In this document: one piece after another, positions 15,985-24,565 of the stretch
How the letters are laid out: each line of letters opens with the position of its first letter
How positions within the stretch are numbered: position 1 is the first letter of the stretch
Assembly: GCA_002708305.1 (NCBI GenBank)
Contig: PANE01000005.1
Coordinates: 286,767-327,024, forward strand
From: Rhodospirillaceae bacterium
Lineage (GTDB): Bacteria > Pseudomonadota > Alphaproteobacteria > Thalassobaculales > Thalassobaculaceae
Direction: 5' to 3'
DNA: 40,258 nt
Translations under genes and position numbers: made by a program
The notes under the pieces: model-generated
Told to the model about the DNA's origin: nothing
What the model saw: only the letters and a program-made list of their open reading frames with translations
Database searches by the model: none

Positions 15985-17025
15985 CTACATTTTTTTTGAG
16001 CTTGCTTGTAAAGCTCTTAATGGGTCGAGAAATTTTTTTACTTTCCATTTTGAGATTATGTAATTCCATGCATGAAACCGCTGATTTAGCTCTTTGAATT
16101 TACTGTGAGCAACTATAGTTTTATCGATTAATGGCACCTCAGTATTTAAATTAATTAAAAAAGTTTCCCCATCTCGCCAAAGTGTTAAATCTATTTTTAA
16201 CCCACTGAATGTTGATACCAATAAATTTAATTCCTTTGTCTTTTGTCCATCTTTCTTTACTCGAAAAGCATCATCAAATGTTAATTTTGAAAGACCGGTC
16301 GTTAATGTTTTTTGTAAATCTGAATCAATCTTAATTAATCCAGTAGGAGTTAAGATCAAGAATTGACCGTCAGGTTTTTGGCGGGCGATTAAATAGGTTT
16401 CCCCATTGGGCCCTATTAATTGCAGCTTTTGAATTGAATTAGGCTCAATGTCGATTAATCGCTTATCTAACCAATCATCCGGATGATAAGGAAGGTCAAC
16501 AGTCCCGCTTGCTAACCAGGCCTGGTCATCATCCACCCCCCTGATAAATGTTCCTTTACTTGCCATAGTAGTTTTATAGGATGTTTGTGCTCCCAGAATA
16601 GCTTCTGCTAAAACCTTACCATTACTAGATTCAAGTCGCACAAGAGCGGCGTTTGAACCTGGATCGCTTGGGTTTTCTAGCCCAATTGTCTTAAGCCGTT
16701 CTTTCATGCGAGTTTTCTTTTCAATACGCTTCATATCAGCTAATTGCGTTGTGATCCGGCCTATCAATTTCGGCAAGACAGGGTAATCGTCCTTCTCCGC
16801 CGAAACCCATATAGAATCAGAATTCCTATGAAACGCAAATTTACCTGACGAATTAACAAAAATGATTCTGGAAACCGCACTCGGCTCTGCGTTTAATAAT
16901 GGGAATGCTATCACCGGTTTTCTATTGTATTCAGGAAACCTCTTATCGCTTGATACCGAAATGAAGGCTAAGAACAGGAGTAAGAGGGTTGCAGTCGATA
17001 AGATTATAAAGGAACGTGGAATCAT
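15985..17025 (-). CDS. DUF4340 domain-containing protein
   Basis: This 346-residue protein has one N-terminal membrane anchor (about residues 5-24) and a large extracytoplasmic part resembling DUF4340. That domain regularly follows GldG-like genes in ABC-2 type operons. It contains the family-like VRLESSNGKVLAEAILG and DDWLDKRLIDIEP segments. Its molecular function is not established. Its start overlaps the GldG-like stop by 4 bases (ATGA), so the two are probably made together. There is no sign of truncation. The assignment rests on the anchor, overall length and the operon pattern. Confidence 0.82.
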   Translation of the reverse strand: MIPRSFIILSTATLLLLFLAFISVSSDKRFPEYNRKPVIAFPLLNAEPSAVSRIIFVNSSGKFAFHRNSDSIWVSAEKDDYPVLPKLIGRITTQLADMKRIEKKTRMKERLKTIGLENPSDPGSNAALVRLESSNGKVLAEAILGAQTSYKTTMASKGTFIRGVDDDQAWLASGTVDLPYHPDDWLDKRLIDIEPNSIQKLQLIGPNGETYLIARQKPDGQFLILTPTGLIKIDSDLQKTLTTGLSKLTFDDAFRVKKDGQKTKELNLLVSTFSGLKIDLTLWRDGETFLINLNTEVPLIDKTIVAHSKFKELNQRFHAWNYIISKWKVKKFLDPLRALQASSKKM

Positions 17026-18917
17026 AGTTTATTCACAATGAAATGTTTGTCTCTATATGACCTTACACCGACTATCACTAAAACAATTAAGCATATTAAA
17101 GAGGGTGTTCCCCATATATTGAGAACTGACAGGAACCATTTAAGTGCATCTATGTCCTCTCTTAATGAAAATTGGACCTGCCTCAACTCCATTCTTAATT
17201 GTAACATTTCATCTCGGGCATTATCTATATTTTTCTGATGCTCCTTGGTGAAAGTCACTCCTTTTTTTAGTTCAGTTTTTTGAATATTTTTTATAAGGTT
17301 TTCGTTTGCTTTGATACGTGAGATGAGTATTTTTTCTTTTGAACGATATTTTTTTTCTGCCTCACGTTCCATATTATCTATAATTTCAAATCGCCTTTTC
17401 GATACCCCTCTGCCGCGAAGTCCCATCATTGCACTCGAACCTGTTAATTGATCTAAAGCATTAAGGACTAGGTCACCATTATTTGAAAATGGGATTTTTA
17501 ACTCTTGTCCCCCCAAGTTTTTGGTTTCTATCCAGGTGGTGTCACTCAAAAAATCAGCATCAGAAACTATTATTATCGCTGCCGATGTATCAGTTTTAGC
17601 CCTATGTTGTTTTCGTATTCTGTTATTGATTAAGCTTTTAGGGGGACCGTTGGGAAAAGCAGTATCAAGAGCACCGCGTATCCGAGCAACCAAAGTGAAT
17701 TTATCTCCAGTAGTTTTCAAATTAGATAAAATTTCGGTAGGGTCAGGAGCGTATTCCACTTGAGCCACGTCTATAATCCCAGCCTTGGAGGTGCTCCAAA
17801 CAATTGGTTGCCAATCCACTTTCGTGCCCACCCGCTTTTGGAGATGCCCTGCCGTCCTAAAGCTCAAAATGGATAGATTACTGGTAATGATTTCATTTTG
17901 TACAAAATTTTCTTTTTGCAAATCGAACCAGGCCGGGTATTCGGTGGCAATAATCTGATTGCCCTTTTTCATTTGAACTTTCAGTGCTCCTGTCAAATCA
18001 CCAATAATTTGGCGTTCATTTAAATCGATCCCCCAAGATTTTAATAGAGGCTTTAGAGTTACTAAACTCGTTCTCCGAGGCGGTTGTGGTCCGTTACCAG
18101 TTGAAGCATTTAAAATTTCTGAAAATGGATCGACAAAAGCTAACACTCGTCCCCCACGCATTACGAATTGATCTATGGCATAAACAGTTGTAGCGTCTAG
18201 CTCTCCCGGCTCTGCCAGTAACAGGACTTCAATCTCATCATTAAACTTTTCTATAGTTCCAAATAAAGTTTGGGTTTCATAAAACCGTTCAATCGTGTCG
18301 ACTATCATCCAGGCAGGTAGCCGTTGAGTCTTGTCACCATTAAGTGGTAAATCTCCATAAATCCCAACTATTCTTTTCTTGGTATTTGATAAATCATAAA
18401 TAAGTCTAGTTAAATCATATTCAAGAAACGCTGAGCGTTCTGGAGCAAAATGCGGGATAGCATAACGACCATTTGTACTATTTCTGCCAGATAAACCCAA
18501 GAAGATCTGACTGGATTTAATTACGTTTGGGATGCTTCTCACTCCATCGGAAACAGCTAGGTCCTCCTCTATCGAATATCGTTTTGGATCCAACGTTTCT
18601 ACAATAATTAGGCCTTTGGAAATTCTTATATATTCGCCTAATAAATCATCTATTCTAGTTTTAAGGCTTGTATAATCAGGCCCCATGTCTTCTATACCTG
18701 CACTAGAATACAATCTAAGTTTAATAGGCTCTTTTATCTCTTCCAAAATCTGCTTTGTTGCCTCAGATATTGTGTACGTTCTATCTTGAGTGAGGTCTAG
18801 TCTGGCACTGGTAAGGTGTGCGTCAACCAAAATATTAGAGCAAATAAAACAAACGACATATAGAGCGACACTAATCCAAGAGAGACTCAAGCGGTTCATA
18901 AAAGAGGAACTTCGCAT
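17022..18917 (-). CDS. GldG-like ABC-type auxiliary protein (extracytoplasmic)
   Basis: This 631-residue protein is related to GldG and to auxiliary components of ABC-2 transporters, known from Bacteroidota gliding and widespread in Proteobacteria with unknown substrate. An N-terminal membrane helix lies at about residues 12-32. A large periplasmic domain contains the conserved LDLTQDRTYTIS segment, FLEYDLTRLIYDLS, and the FVDPFSEI-type segment after MRGGRVLA. A charged, coiled-coil-like stretch (about residues 510-590) precedes a C-terminal membrane helix (about 600-623). The permease lies 8 bases upstream and DUF4340 overlaps downstream. No ATP-binding protein gene is adjacent, which is unusual for this operon type. 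An internal ATG at codon 7 is an alternative start. Confidence 0.86.
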   Translation of the reverse strand: MRSSSFMNRLSLSWISVALYVVCFICSNILVDAHLTSARLDLTQDRTYTISEATKQILEEIKEPIKLRLYSSAGIEDMGPDYTSLKTRIDDLLGEYIRISKGLIIVETLDPKRYSIEEDLAVSDGVRSIPNVIKSSQIFLGLSGRNSTNGRYAIPHFAPERSAFLEYDLTRLIYDLSNTKKRIVGIYGDLPLNGDKTQRLPAWMIVDTIERFYETQTLFGTIEKFNDEIEVLLLAEPGELDATTVYAIDQFVMRGGRVLAFVDPFSEILNASTGNGPQPPRRTSLVTLKPLLKSWGIDLNERQIIGDLTGALKVQMKKGNQIIATEYPAWFDLQKENFVQNEIITSNLSILSFRTAGHLQKRVGTKVDWQPIVWSTSKAGIIDVAQVEYAPDPTEILSNLKTTGDKFTLVARIRGALDTAFPNGPPKSLINNRIRKQHRAKTDTSAAIIIVSDADFLSDTTWIETKNLGGQELKIPFSNNGDLVLNALDQLTGSSAMMGLRGRGVSKRRFEIIDNMEREAEKKYRSKEKILISRIKANENLIKNIQKTELKKGVTFTKEHQKNIDNARDEMLQLRMELRQVQFSLREDIDALKWFLSVLNIWGTPSLICLIVLVIVGVRSYRDKHFIVNKL

Positions 18918-18925
18918 TCTCTGAT

Positions 18926-19666
18926 CTACACCTTTTTGATATCTATAATTTTTGAATTTATAGCAAGCCCAATGACTATCAATGATAGAAAATAGAATAT
19001 GTTTCTAGCGTCAATTACTCCCTGTGATATTGCATTGAAGTTTGTCATAATACTAAGGTTAGCTAACGTTTTTGTTACCCATATAGGCGCCCAGTCCTTA
19101 AAGCCTGCTTGAATAATTTCAACACCGGTCATCATAAATAGAAAGCAAATTGTCACGGCTATGATAAAAGATATCACTTGGTTATTTGTCAAAGCAGAGG
19201 CACATGAACTGAGGGTTAAAAACCCGCCAGCCATCAACCAACTAGCAAAATAATTGCATATGATAATCCCATTATCCGGATTTCCAAGATAATTTACACT
19301 GATCCAAAGCGGGAAGGAAAGTGCCAGCACGCCACCAGAAAAAATCCAAGCTGCTACAAATTTCCCTACGACCGCTTCACCCACAGTTATCGGCAGTGTC
19401 ATCAATAATTCAAGCGTACCTATTTTTCTTTCTTCTGCCCATAAACGCATTGCGATCGCTGGCATCAAAAGCAAATACAACCATGGATGATACTGAAAAA
19501 ATGGCTCAAGATCTGCTATACCGCGGTCAAAGAATTTTCCGAAATAAAAGTTTAAACTTGCAGCCATAGCAAGAAAAATAGATGCAAAGATATATCCTAA
19601 CGGGGTTGACACGTAACTAGTTAGCTCTCGTTTAGCTATTAAAATAATATTCCGAAATTCAAACAT
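18926..19666 (-). CDS. ABC-2 type transporter permease (GldF-like)
   Basis: This 246-residue integral membrane protein has about six hydrophobic helices and the ABC-2/GldF pattern. The N-terminal AKRELTSYVSTPLGYIF segment, the MRLWAEERKIGTLELLMTLPI segment after the second helix and the GKFVAAW segment are all typical. It forms an operon with the GldG-like and DUF4340 genes. The usual ATPase partner is not upstream: 140 bases precede the tRNA-Ala gene and hold only the tRNA terminator and AT-rich DNA. An AAGGG sequence sits directly against the ATG, too close for a standard Shine-Dalgarno sequence, but no alternative upstream start exists because an in-frame stop lies three codons before the ATG. 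Transported substrate unknown. Confidence 0.88.
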   Translation of the reverse strand: MFEFRNIILIAKRELTSYVSTPLGYIFASIFLAMAASLNFYFGKFFDRGIADLEPFFQYHPWLYLLLMPAIAMRLWAEERKIGTLELLMTLPITVGEAVVGKFVAAWIFSGGVLALSFPLWISVNYLGNPDNGIIICNYFASWLMAGGFLTLSSCASALTNNQVISFIIAVTICFLFMMTGVEIIQAGFKDWAPIWVTKTLANLSIMTNFNAISQGVIDARNIFYFLSLIVIGLAINSKIIDIKKV

Positions 19667-19776
19667 CCCTTAGATCAATTCATACATGGGCAAAATATTA
19701 TCAAAACTAGCCTCGCTTATAATCATAGAATTTAAGATACGATCAATCTATTAGAAGGAATCTTATAGTCTTTCTG

Positions 19777-19802
19777 AAAAAAAAGCCCCAATAAACGGGG
19801 CT
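19777..19802 (-). terminator. Rho-independent terminator after tRNA-Ala
   Basis: On the minus strand a six-base-pair GC-rich hairpin (AGCCCC at 19784-19789 with GGGGCT at 19797-19802) and a 7-base loop are followed directly by a run of about eight T residues. It sits 4 bases past the tRNA 3' end. It would stop transcription of the TIGR02300/tRNA-Ala unit and insulate the downstream ABC-2 operon. Confidence 0.88.
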
Positions 19803-19806
19803 GTCT

Positions 19807-19882
<76 letters not shown>

Positions 19883-19905
19883 AAATTTGCATTATTAATC
19901 AATGT

Positions 19906-20295
19906 TTATTGGTTTATTGCGTCTTCCTCATCTAAATCTTCATCGCCATCTAAAGTCGAGGCATCATCCAACACATCCTCGGGATCTGACACTACGCTAC
20001 TGTCTTCGTCATGAACCTCTACATCGGGAAGAATTACATCAACACTCTCGTCATCTTCTTCTATCGCCACCTCATCCCCGTCGATATCATCGCTTGCTTC
20101 TACTTCTTCATCCTCAGGGGCGTCAGATTGATTATTAACAGGTGCTACAACCCGTGTCCTCCTACTTTTTAGTATAGACTCGGGATCAAATATCGCCTCG
20201 CATTTGGGACAAGTAATAGGATCCTTATTTAAATCATAAAAAAGCGCCCCACAACCTTGGCAAATCCGCTTTATTCCCCACTCTATTTTGGCCAA
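19906..20295 (-). CDS. TIGR02300 family (FYDLN acid domain) zinc-ribbon protein
   Basis: This 129-residue protein matches the alphaproteobacterial FYDLN acid family. A short zinc ribbon has two CxxC pairs (CQGC and CPKC) flanking the ALFYDLNKDP segment in the first 32 residues. A basic stretch (KSRRTR) follows, and then about 75 residues consisting mostly of Asp and Glu. The molecular function is unknown. The start is TTG at 20295: GGAGGA lies six bases upstream, and this start gives the conserved MAK-type N-terminus, while no ATG in frame would preserve the zinc ribbon. Divergent from aroA across 243 bases and followed by tRNA-Ala, it holds the same place as in many alphaproteobacteria. Confidence 0.92.
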   Translation of the reverse strand: MAKIEWGIKRICQGCGALFYDLNKDPITCPKCEAIFDPESILKSRRTRVVAPVNNQSDAPEDEEVEASDDIDGDEVAIEEDDESVDVILPDVEVHDEDSSVVSDPEDVLDDASTLDGDEDLDEEDAINQ

Positions 20296-20339
20296 ATCAA
20301 ATCCTCCGAAAGACCTATTTCCAACACATCCTTCGGCGG

Positions 20340-20368
20340 GAAATATCTATTATCCAGCAGTATGTCAA
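20340..20368 (-). promoter_or_regulatory. Possible sigma-70 promoter for TIGR02300/tRNA-Ala unit
   Basis: On the minus strand a perfect TTGACA (20363-20368) is followed 17 bases later by TATTTC (20340-20345), a weak -10 match. An alternative GATATT box with 15-base spacing overlaps it. The predicted transcript start is about 40 bases ahead of the TTG start codon. The rest of the 243-base divergent region up to aroA is AT-rich; I see no other clear element or small gene in it. Confidence 0.4.
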
Positions 20369-20538
20369 AGTTTAAATGAAGTTTCCTATATTTTAAAGCA
20401 TTAATCAGCAGAATTTCATCAACTTTTTCCTTAGTTTGTGATAAAGACAGATTTAAGCAAAACTATTGTACATAAGGTTTTTTAAAGTTAGTAAATCAAC
20501 CTTAAATTTTAGTTCTAAAAAAATTTGAGGATGCATCT

Positions 20539-21891
20539 ATGTTCAAGCTTAGGGCAAATAAATCGTTATCTCTTAATGGAGAAATCAAAGTACCAGGAGA
20601 CAAGTCAATATCGCACCGGTCCATTATCCTTGGCAGTCTAGCAGTGGGAGAAACTCTTGTGAATGGGCTACTAGAGAGTGAAGATGTTCTGCATACTGTG
20701 CAAGCCATGGAAAAATTTGGGGCAATTATAGAAAAAATAGAAGAACAAAAATGGAGCATTCATGGAAGGGGTGTGGGCGGACTTGATGAACCTGAGGCTC
20801 CCTTGTACCTTGGAAATTCCGGCACAGGCGTAAGGCTACTGATGGGTGTGGCAGCTAGCCATCCTTTCAATACTTTTTTCTTTGGAGATAAGTCCCTCTC
20901 CAAACGTCCAATGAGACGAGTGTCCACCCCTTTAAAAATGATGGGTGCTGATTTTATCAGTAGAGCCGAAGGATCCCTTCCACTTGTATGCATTGGTCCA
21001 CGTCATATTTTACCTATACAATACGAACTACCAGTTGCATCGGCTCAAGTTAAATCAGCTATTCTAATAGCTGCGCTGGGTGCAGCGGGTGAGACTACAA
21101 TTATAGAGCCCGAACCGACAAGAGACCATACAGAATTGATGTTACAACAATTTGGCGCCGAAATAAGTACTAATACTGTTAAACAATCAGGAAGAGAGGT
21201 GACTATAACAGGTCAACCAGAACTGAGGGCGCAAAACATAAATGTACCCTCCGACCCATCATCTGCAGCATTTCCAACTGTAGCGGCTCTAATTAGCCCT
21301 AATTCTTTTATAACAATAAAAAATGTCTGTGCTAATCCACTACGTTTTGGACTTTTTGAAATACTGCTCAAAATGGGAGCAAACATTGATATAGTTTTTC
21401 ATGAGCAAGCAAATCCTGAGAAAATAGCTGACATAACAATACAATCAAGCCGTCTTCAAGGAATAGAAATATGCTCAGAGATAGCGCCCCGAATGATTGA
21501 TGAATATCCAATATTGGCAGTTGCCGCGGCCTTCGCAGAAGGAACCACCACTATGCAAGGATTAAAAGAGCTCCGCGTAAAAGAGAGTGATCGCTTAAGC
21601 GCTATTGCCGATGGTTTAACTCTATGTGGAATTAAGGTGGAGGAAACGATTGATAGCTTGACTGTTTATGGAACTGGAGGCTCTGTAAAAGGTGGGGCAT
21701 TAATTGAAACTAATATGGATCATCGTATTGCTATGGCATTTTTAGTGTTGGGCATAGCCTCGGAGCAACCGGTTGAAATCGATGATGCGACAACTATCGA
21801 AACTAGTTTCCCCCATTTTTGTGAATTAATGTCAAGTGTGGGCGCTAAATTAACCAAAACCGCCGGTCCCAGAGAGGTTACACCCTTGTGA
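20539..21891 (+). CDS. aroA: 3-phosphoshikimate 1-carboxyvinyltransferase (EPSP synthase, class II-like)
   Basis: AroA condenses shikimate-3-phosphate with phosphoenolpyruvate in the cytoplasmic chorismate pathway. The 450-residue length and the motifs GDKS, SAQVK and RDHTE match class II enzymes. The fourth class II motif reads NPLR in place of NPTR. The PEP-site loop is N93-S94-G95-T96-G97, so the position equivalent to Ala100 of the glyphosate-tolerant CP4 enzyme is glycine. C-terminal motifs DEYPILAVAAAFAEG and LRVKESDR are intact. The ATG has a GAGGA-like site about 8 bases upstream. The stop overlaps the cmk start in GTGA, indicating coupling. It supplies chorismate for the trp genes downstream. 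Confidence 0.97.
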   Translation: MFKLRANKSLSLNGEIKVPGDKSISHRSIILGSLAVGETLVNGLLESEDVLHTVQAMEKFGAIIEKIEEQKWSIHGRGVGGLDEPEAPLYLGNSGTGVRLLMGVAASHPFNTFFFGDKSLSKRPMRRVSTPLKMMGADFISRAEGSLPLVCIGPRHILPIQYELPVASAQVKSAILIAALGAAGETTIIEPEPTRDHTELMLQQFGAEISTNTVKQSGREVTITGQPELRAQNINVPSDPSSAAFPTVAALISPNSFITIKNVCANPLRFGLFEILLKMGANIDIVFHEQANPEKIADITIQSSRLQGIEICSEIAPRMIDEYPILAVAAAFAEGTTTMQGLKELRVKESDRLSAIADGLTLCGIKVEETIDSLTVYGTGGSVKGGALIETNMDHRIAMAFLVLGIASEQPVEIDDATTIETSFPHFCELMSSVGAKLTKTAGPREVTPL

Positions 21892-22538
21892 TAGTAGCAA
21901 TCGACGGGCCCGCAGCAAGCGGAAAAGGTACATTAGTCAAGAAACTTGCAGAATACTATAATCTAGAGGCTCTTGATACCGGATCGTTATACAGAGCCGT
22001 TGCACTCTCGATGGTTATATCTGGAGATGAATTGCAAGATCATAACAAGGCTTTACAGCATTCTCTCAATTTTGATTTTCGGTTAACACAATCGCCCGAT
22101 CTGAGAACTGCTGAAATTGGGGTTGCGGCTTCAAAGATAGCGTTATTTCAGGATGTACGAAAAGCTCTTTTTAGTTTCCAACGTAAATTTGCAACAAACC
22201 CACCCGCAGGGAAGTCTGGAACAATCTTAGACGGGCGAGATATTGCCACGGTAGTGTGTCCTGAAGCCGATTATAAAATTTTTGTTACCGCCCAAATTGA
22301 GATTAGAGCAAAAAGACGCCTGAAAGAGTTGATCGAACGCAATCAACCCGCTATATATGCCTCTGTGTTGAATGAACTACGCGATCGTGATGTTCGTGAC
22401 TCCACAAGAAAAAGTGCTCCGCTGCAACAATCGATAGATGCGTTTACTTTAGATACGACACATCTTACCGCAGACCAAGCATTTAAAACGGCGCAGAAAT
22501 ATATAGCGTCCGAACCTATTAACCGTCAGCGTATTTAA
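21888..22538 (+). CDS. cmk: Cytidylate kinase
   Basis: Cmk phosphorylates CMP and dCMP with ATP in the cytoplasm. The 216-residue protein has the P-loop GPAASGKGT (residues 7-15), the DTGSLYRAVA substrate segment, LDGRDIATVVCPEA and the LRDRDVRDSTRKSAPL lid region. The start is GTG inside the aroA stop (GTGA, 4-base overlap). The aroA-cmk-rpsA order is conserved in alphaproteobacteria. The 174 bases to rpsA contain an inverted repeat close to the rpsA start. Confidence 0.97.
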   Translation: MIVAIDGPAASGKGTLVKKLAEYYNLEALDTGSLYRAVALSMVISGDELQDHNKALQHSLNFDFRLTQSPDLRTAEIGVAASKIALFQDVRKALFSFQRKFATNPPAGKSGTILDGRDIATVVCPEADYKIFVTAQIEIRAKRRLKELIERNQPAIYASVLNELRDRDVRDSTRKSAPLQQSIDAFTLDTTHLTADQAFKTAQKYIASEPINRQRI

Positions 22539-22661
22539 GTTCGCTGGCATGTGCAACTTAATGGTGACGTGTCAACTCATGGAGATCAGACACAGGATGC
22601 ATATCTGTCTAACAAGATGAAAAAATAGATATGTATCATGGTAAAAAATCACCCAACCGAC

Positions 22662-22692
22662 AATATCACAATATAGTTTTTATTGTAATATT
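22662..22692 (+). promoter_or_regulatory. Inverted repeat in the rpsA leader, just ahead of the ribosome-binding site
   Basis: AATATCACAATA (22662-22673) and TATTGTAATATT (22681-22692) are inverted copies with 11 of 12 positions paired, separated by a 7-base T-rich loop. The right arm ends 10 bases before the AGGAG site (22703-22707) of rpsA. It could form a leader hairpin for translational control or be a DNA operator. S1 autoregulation through leader structure is known in E. coli, but whether this hairpin works that way is inference. Confidence 0.45.
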
Positions 22693-22712
22693 TAGTCTTC
22701 CTAGGAGTTCCC

Positions 22713-24431
22713 ATGACTGAAGTGATCGCGGCGGATGCCGCACTGGACGAATTTGAGGCGCTACTCGGCGAATCATTTGGAGATGATGTAAGTATCGAAG
22801 GCAGTGTCGTTAAAGGCACTATTATTTCCTTAGAGGGCGATACGGCTCTCATCGACGTTGGTTTAAAATCTGAAGGGCGAGTACCTCTAAGAGAATTTAC
22901 ATCCCCAGGCCAAGACCACGGTCTAAAACCCGGTGATCTAGTTGAGGTATATGTTGAGAGGATGGAAGACCGCAATGGCGACGCCATGCTTAGCCGAGAA
23001 AAAGCAAGGCGTGAGGAAGCCTGGGTTGTACTAGAAACGGCGTTTGAAAGCCAAGAACGAGTTGATGGGACTATTTTTGGCAGGGTCAAGGGCGGCTTCA
23101 CTGTTGATCTTGCGGGCGCCACAGCATTTCTGCCTGGTAGTCAAGTGGATATCCGTCCTGTTAGAGATATAGCTCCACTCCTGGGTACACCACAACCATT
23201 CCTAATTCTTAAAATGGATAGAAGACGGGGAAATATTGTCGTATCGCGAAGAGCTGTTTTAGAGGAAAGCCGTGCCGAAGCTAGAACGGAACTAGTTGCT
23301 AACCTTAAAGAAGGCCAAACTCTTCAAGGTGTAGTCAAAAATATCACCGACTATGGAGCCTTCGTTGATTTAGGTGGCGTAGATGGTTTGCTGCACGTCA
23401 CAGATATAGCATGGCGTCGAATAAACCATCCATCAGAGGCATTAGCAATTGGTCAGACGGTCGATGTCCAGGTAATACGCTTTAACGCTGAAACGCAGAG
23501 AATTTCCTTGGGAATGAAACAGTTAGAATCAGATCCTTGGGAAGGGGTTGACACCAAGTTTCCAGTTGAATCTAAATTCAATGGTCGAGTTACTAATATC
23601 ACTGATTATGGAGCATTCGTGGAGTTAGAGCCTGGAATAGAAGGCTTAGTTCATGTATCGGAGATGAGTTGGACTAAGAAAAACGTTCATCCAGGAAAGA
23701 TTGTTTCTACTAGTCAAGAAGTTGAAATAGTTGTCCTTGATGTTGATGCATCGAAAAGAAGAATATCACTTGGGCTAAAACAATGCCTAGCAAATCCATG
23801 GGATGACTTTATGGCCCAACACCCGGTTGGTTCAGAAATTGAAGGTGAAATAAAAAACATAACTGAATTTGGACTATTTATTGGGCTTGATGGTGAAATT
23901 GATGGAATGGCTCACTTTTCAGACCTTGACTGGGAAAGACCGGGAGAGGAAGCCATCACAGACTATACTAAAGGTGATAATATTCGAGCTAAAGTGCTCG
24001 ATATAGATCCCGAAAAAGAACGGATCTCTCTTGGAATAAAACAGCTGACTGAAGATCCATTTACTAGTGGGGCTGCCGCAATCCGCAAAGGCATTATTTT
24101 GACTACAACAGTGACCAAACTCCTAGATACAGGAATAGAAGTCACGGTTGCCAATGGAATGGCTGGATTTATTCGCAAAACTGAGCTTTCCCGTGACCGT
24201 TCCGAACAGCGGCCTGATAGATTCGCTGTCGGTGAAAAAGTCGATGCTAAGGTTACACAAATAGATCAAAAAAGTCGTAAAGTGACATTATCCATTAAGG
24301 CTCGCGAAGTGGAAGAGGAAAAGAAAGCGATGCAGGAATACGGATCGTCAGACAGCGGTGCGAGTTTAGGAGATATTCTGGGGGCAGCGCTGAGAGAGAG
24401 AGACGGGACAGGTAAGACCGATGACAATTAG
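22713..24431 (+). CDS. rpsA: 30S ribosomal protein S1
   Basis: S1 binds mRNA on the 30S subunit and aids initiation on structured or weak Shine-Dalgarno mRNAs. The 572-residue protein has six S1/OB-fold repeats, at roughly residues 30-97, 115-180, 200-268, 285-355, 372-442 and 458-530. Recurrent signatures include ITDYGAFVDLGG, GLLHVTDIAW and RISLGMKQ. The length is that of full alphaproteobacterial S1. AGGAG sits five bases upstream of the ATG. S1 matters for this genome because many of the surrounding genes have weak ribosome-binding sites or non-ATG starts. The leader carries an inverted repeat that could regulate it. Confidence 0.99.
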   Translation: MTEVIAADAALDEFEALLGESFGDDVSIEGSVVKGTIISLEGDTALIDVGLKSEGRVPLREFTSPGQDHGLKPGDLVEVYVERMEDRNGDAMLSREKARREEAWVVLETAFESQERVDGTIFGRVKGGFTVDLAGATAFLPGSQVDIRPVRDIAPLLGTPQPFLILKMDRRRGNIVVSRRAVLEESRAEARTELVANLKEGQTLQGVVKNITDYGAFVDLGGVDGLLHVTDIAWRRINHPSEALAIGQTVDVQVIRFNAETQRISLGMKQLESDPWEGVDTKFPVESKFNGRVTNITDYGAFVELEPGIEGLVHVSEMSWTKKNVHPGKIVSTSQEVEIVVLDVDASKRRISLGLKQCLANPWDDFMAQHPVGSEIEGEIKNITEFGLFIGLDGEIDGMAHFSDLDWERPGEEAITDYTKGDNIRAKVLDIDPEKERISLGIKQLTEDPFTSGAAAIRKGIILTTTVTKLLDTGIEVTVANGMAGFIRKTELSRDRSEQRPDRFAVGEKVDAKVTQIDQKSRKVTLSIKAREVEEEKKAMQEYGSSDSGASLGDILGAALRERDGTGKTDDN

Positions 24432-24565
24432 GAGACAGAACAGGTAGTCCTTACAAAAATTGATAAAATCGTTCTACCTGATCGTCAGTCTAGTTCTTGG
24501 AAACTGATCGACAATTCGATGCTGGCCTTGACTGCGTAACGTTAGGCTGTCATTTTTATCAAATA

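Noticed and set aside
15959-16069. N-terminal extension of tadA reading frame
   Set aside because: It would run into the DUF4340 coding region; the ATG at 15958 gives normal TadA length and a clean intergenic gap.
19902-20138. His/Arg-rich open frame opposite the TIGR02300 gene
   Set aside because: It is the antisense of an Asp/Glu-rich coding region, which produces His, Leu and Arg codons by composition; no family resemblance.
22649-23122. 157-codon minus-strand frame across the rpsA start
   Set aside because: Ser/Thr/Pro-rich shadow of rpsA codon use; it covers the rpsA leader and has no homologous pattern.
24441-24480. CAGGTAG/CTACCTG inverted repeat after rpsA as a terminator
   Set aside because: Seven-base arms with a 26-base loop and no T-run; too weak to call.
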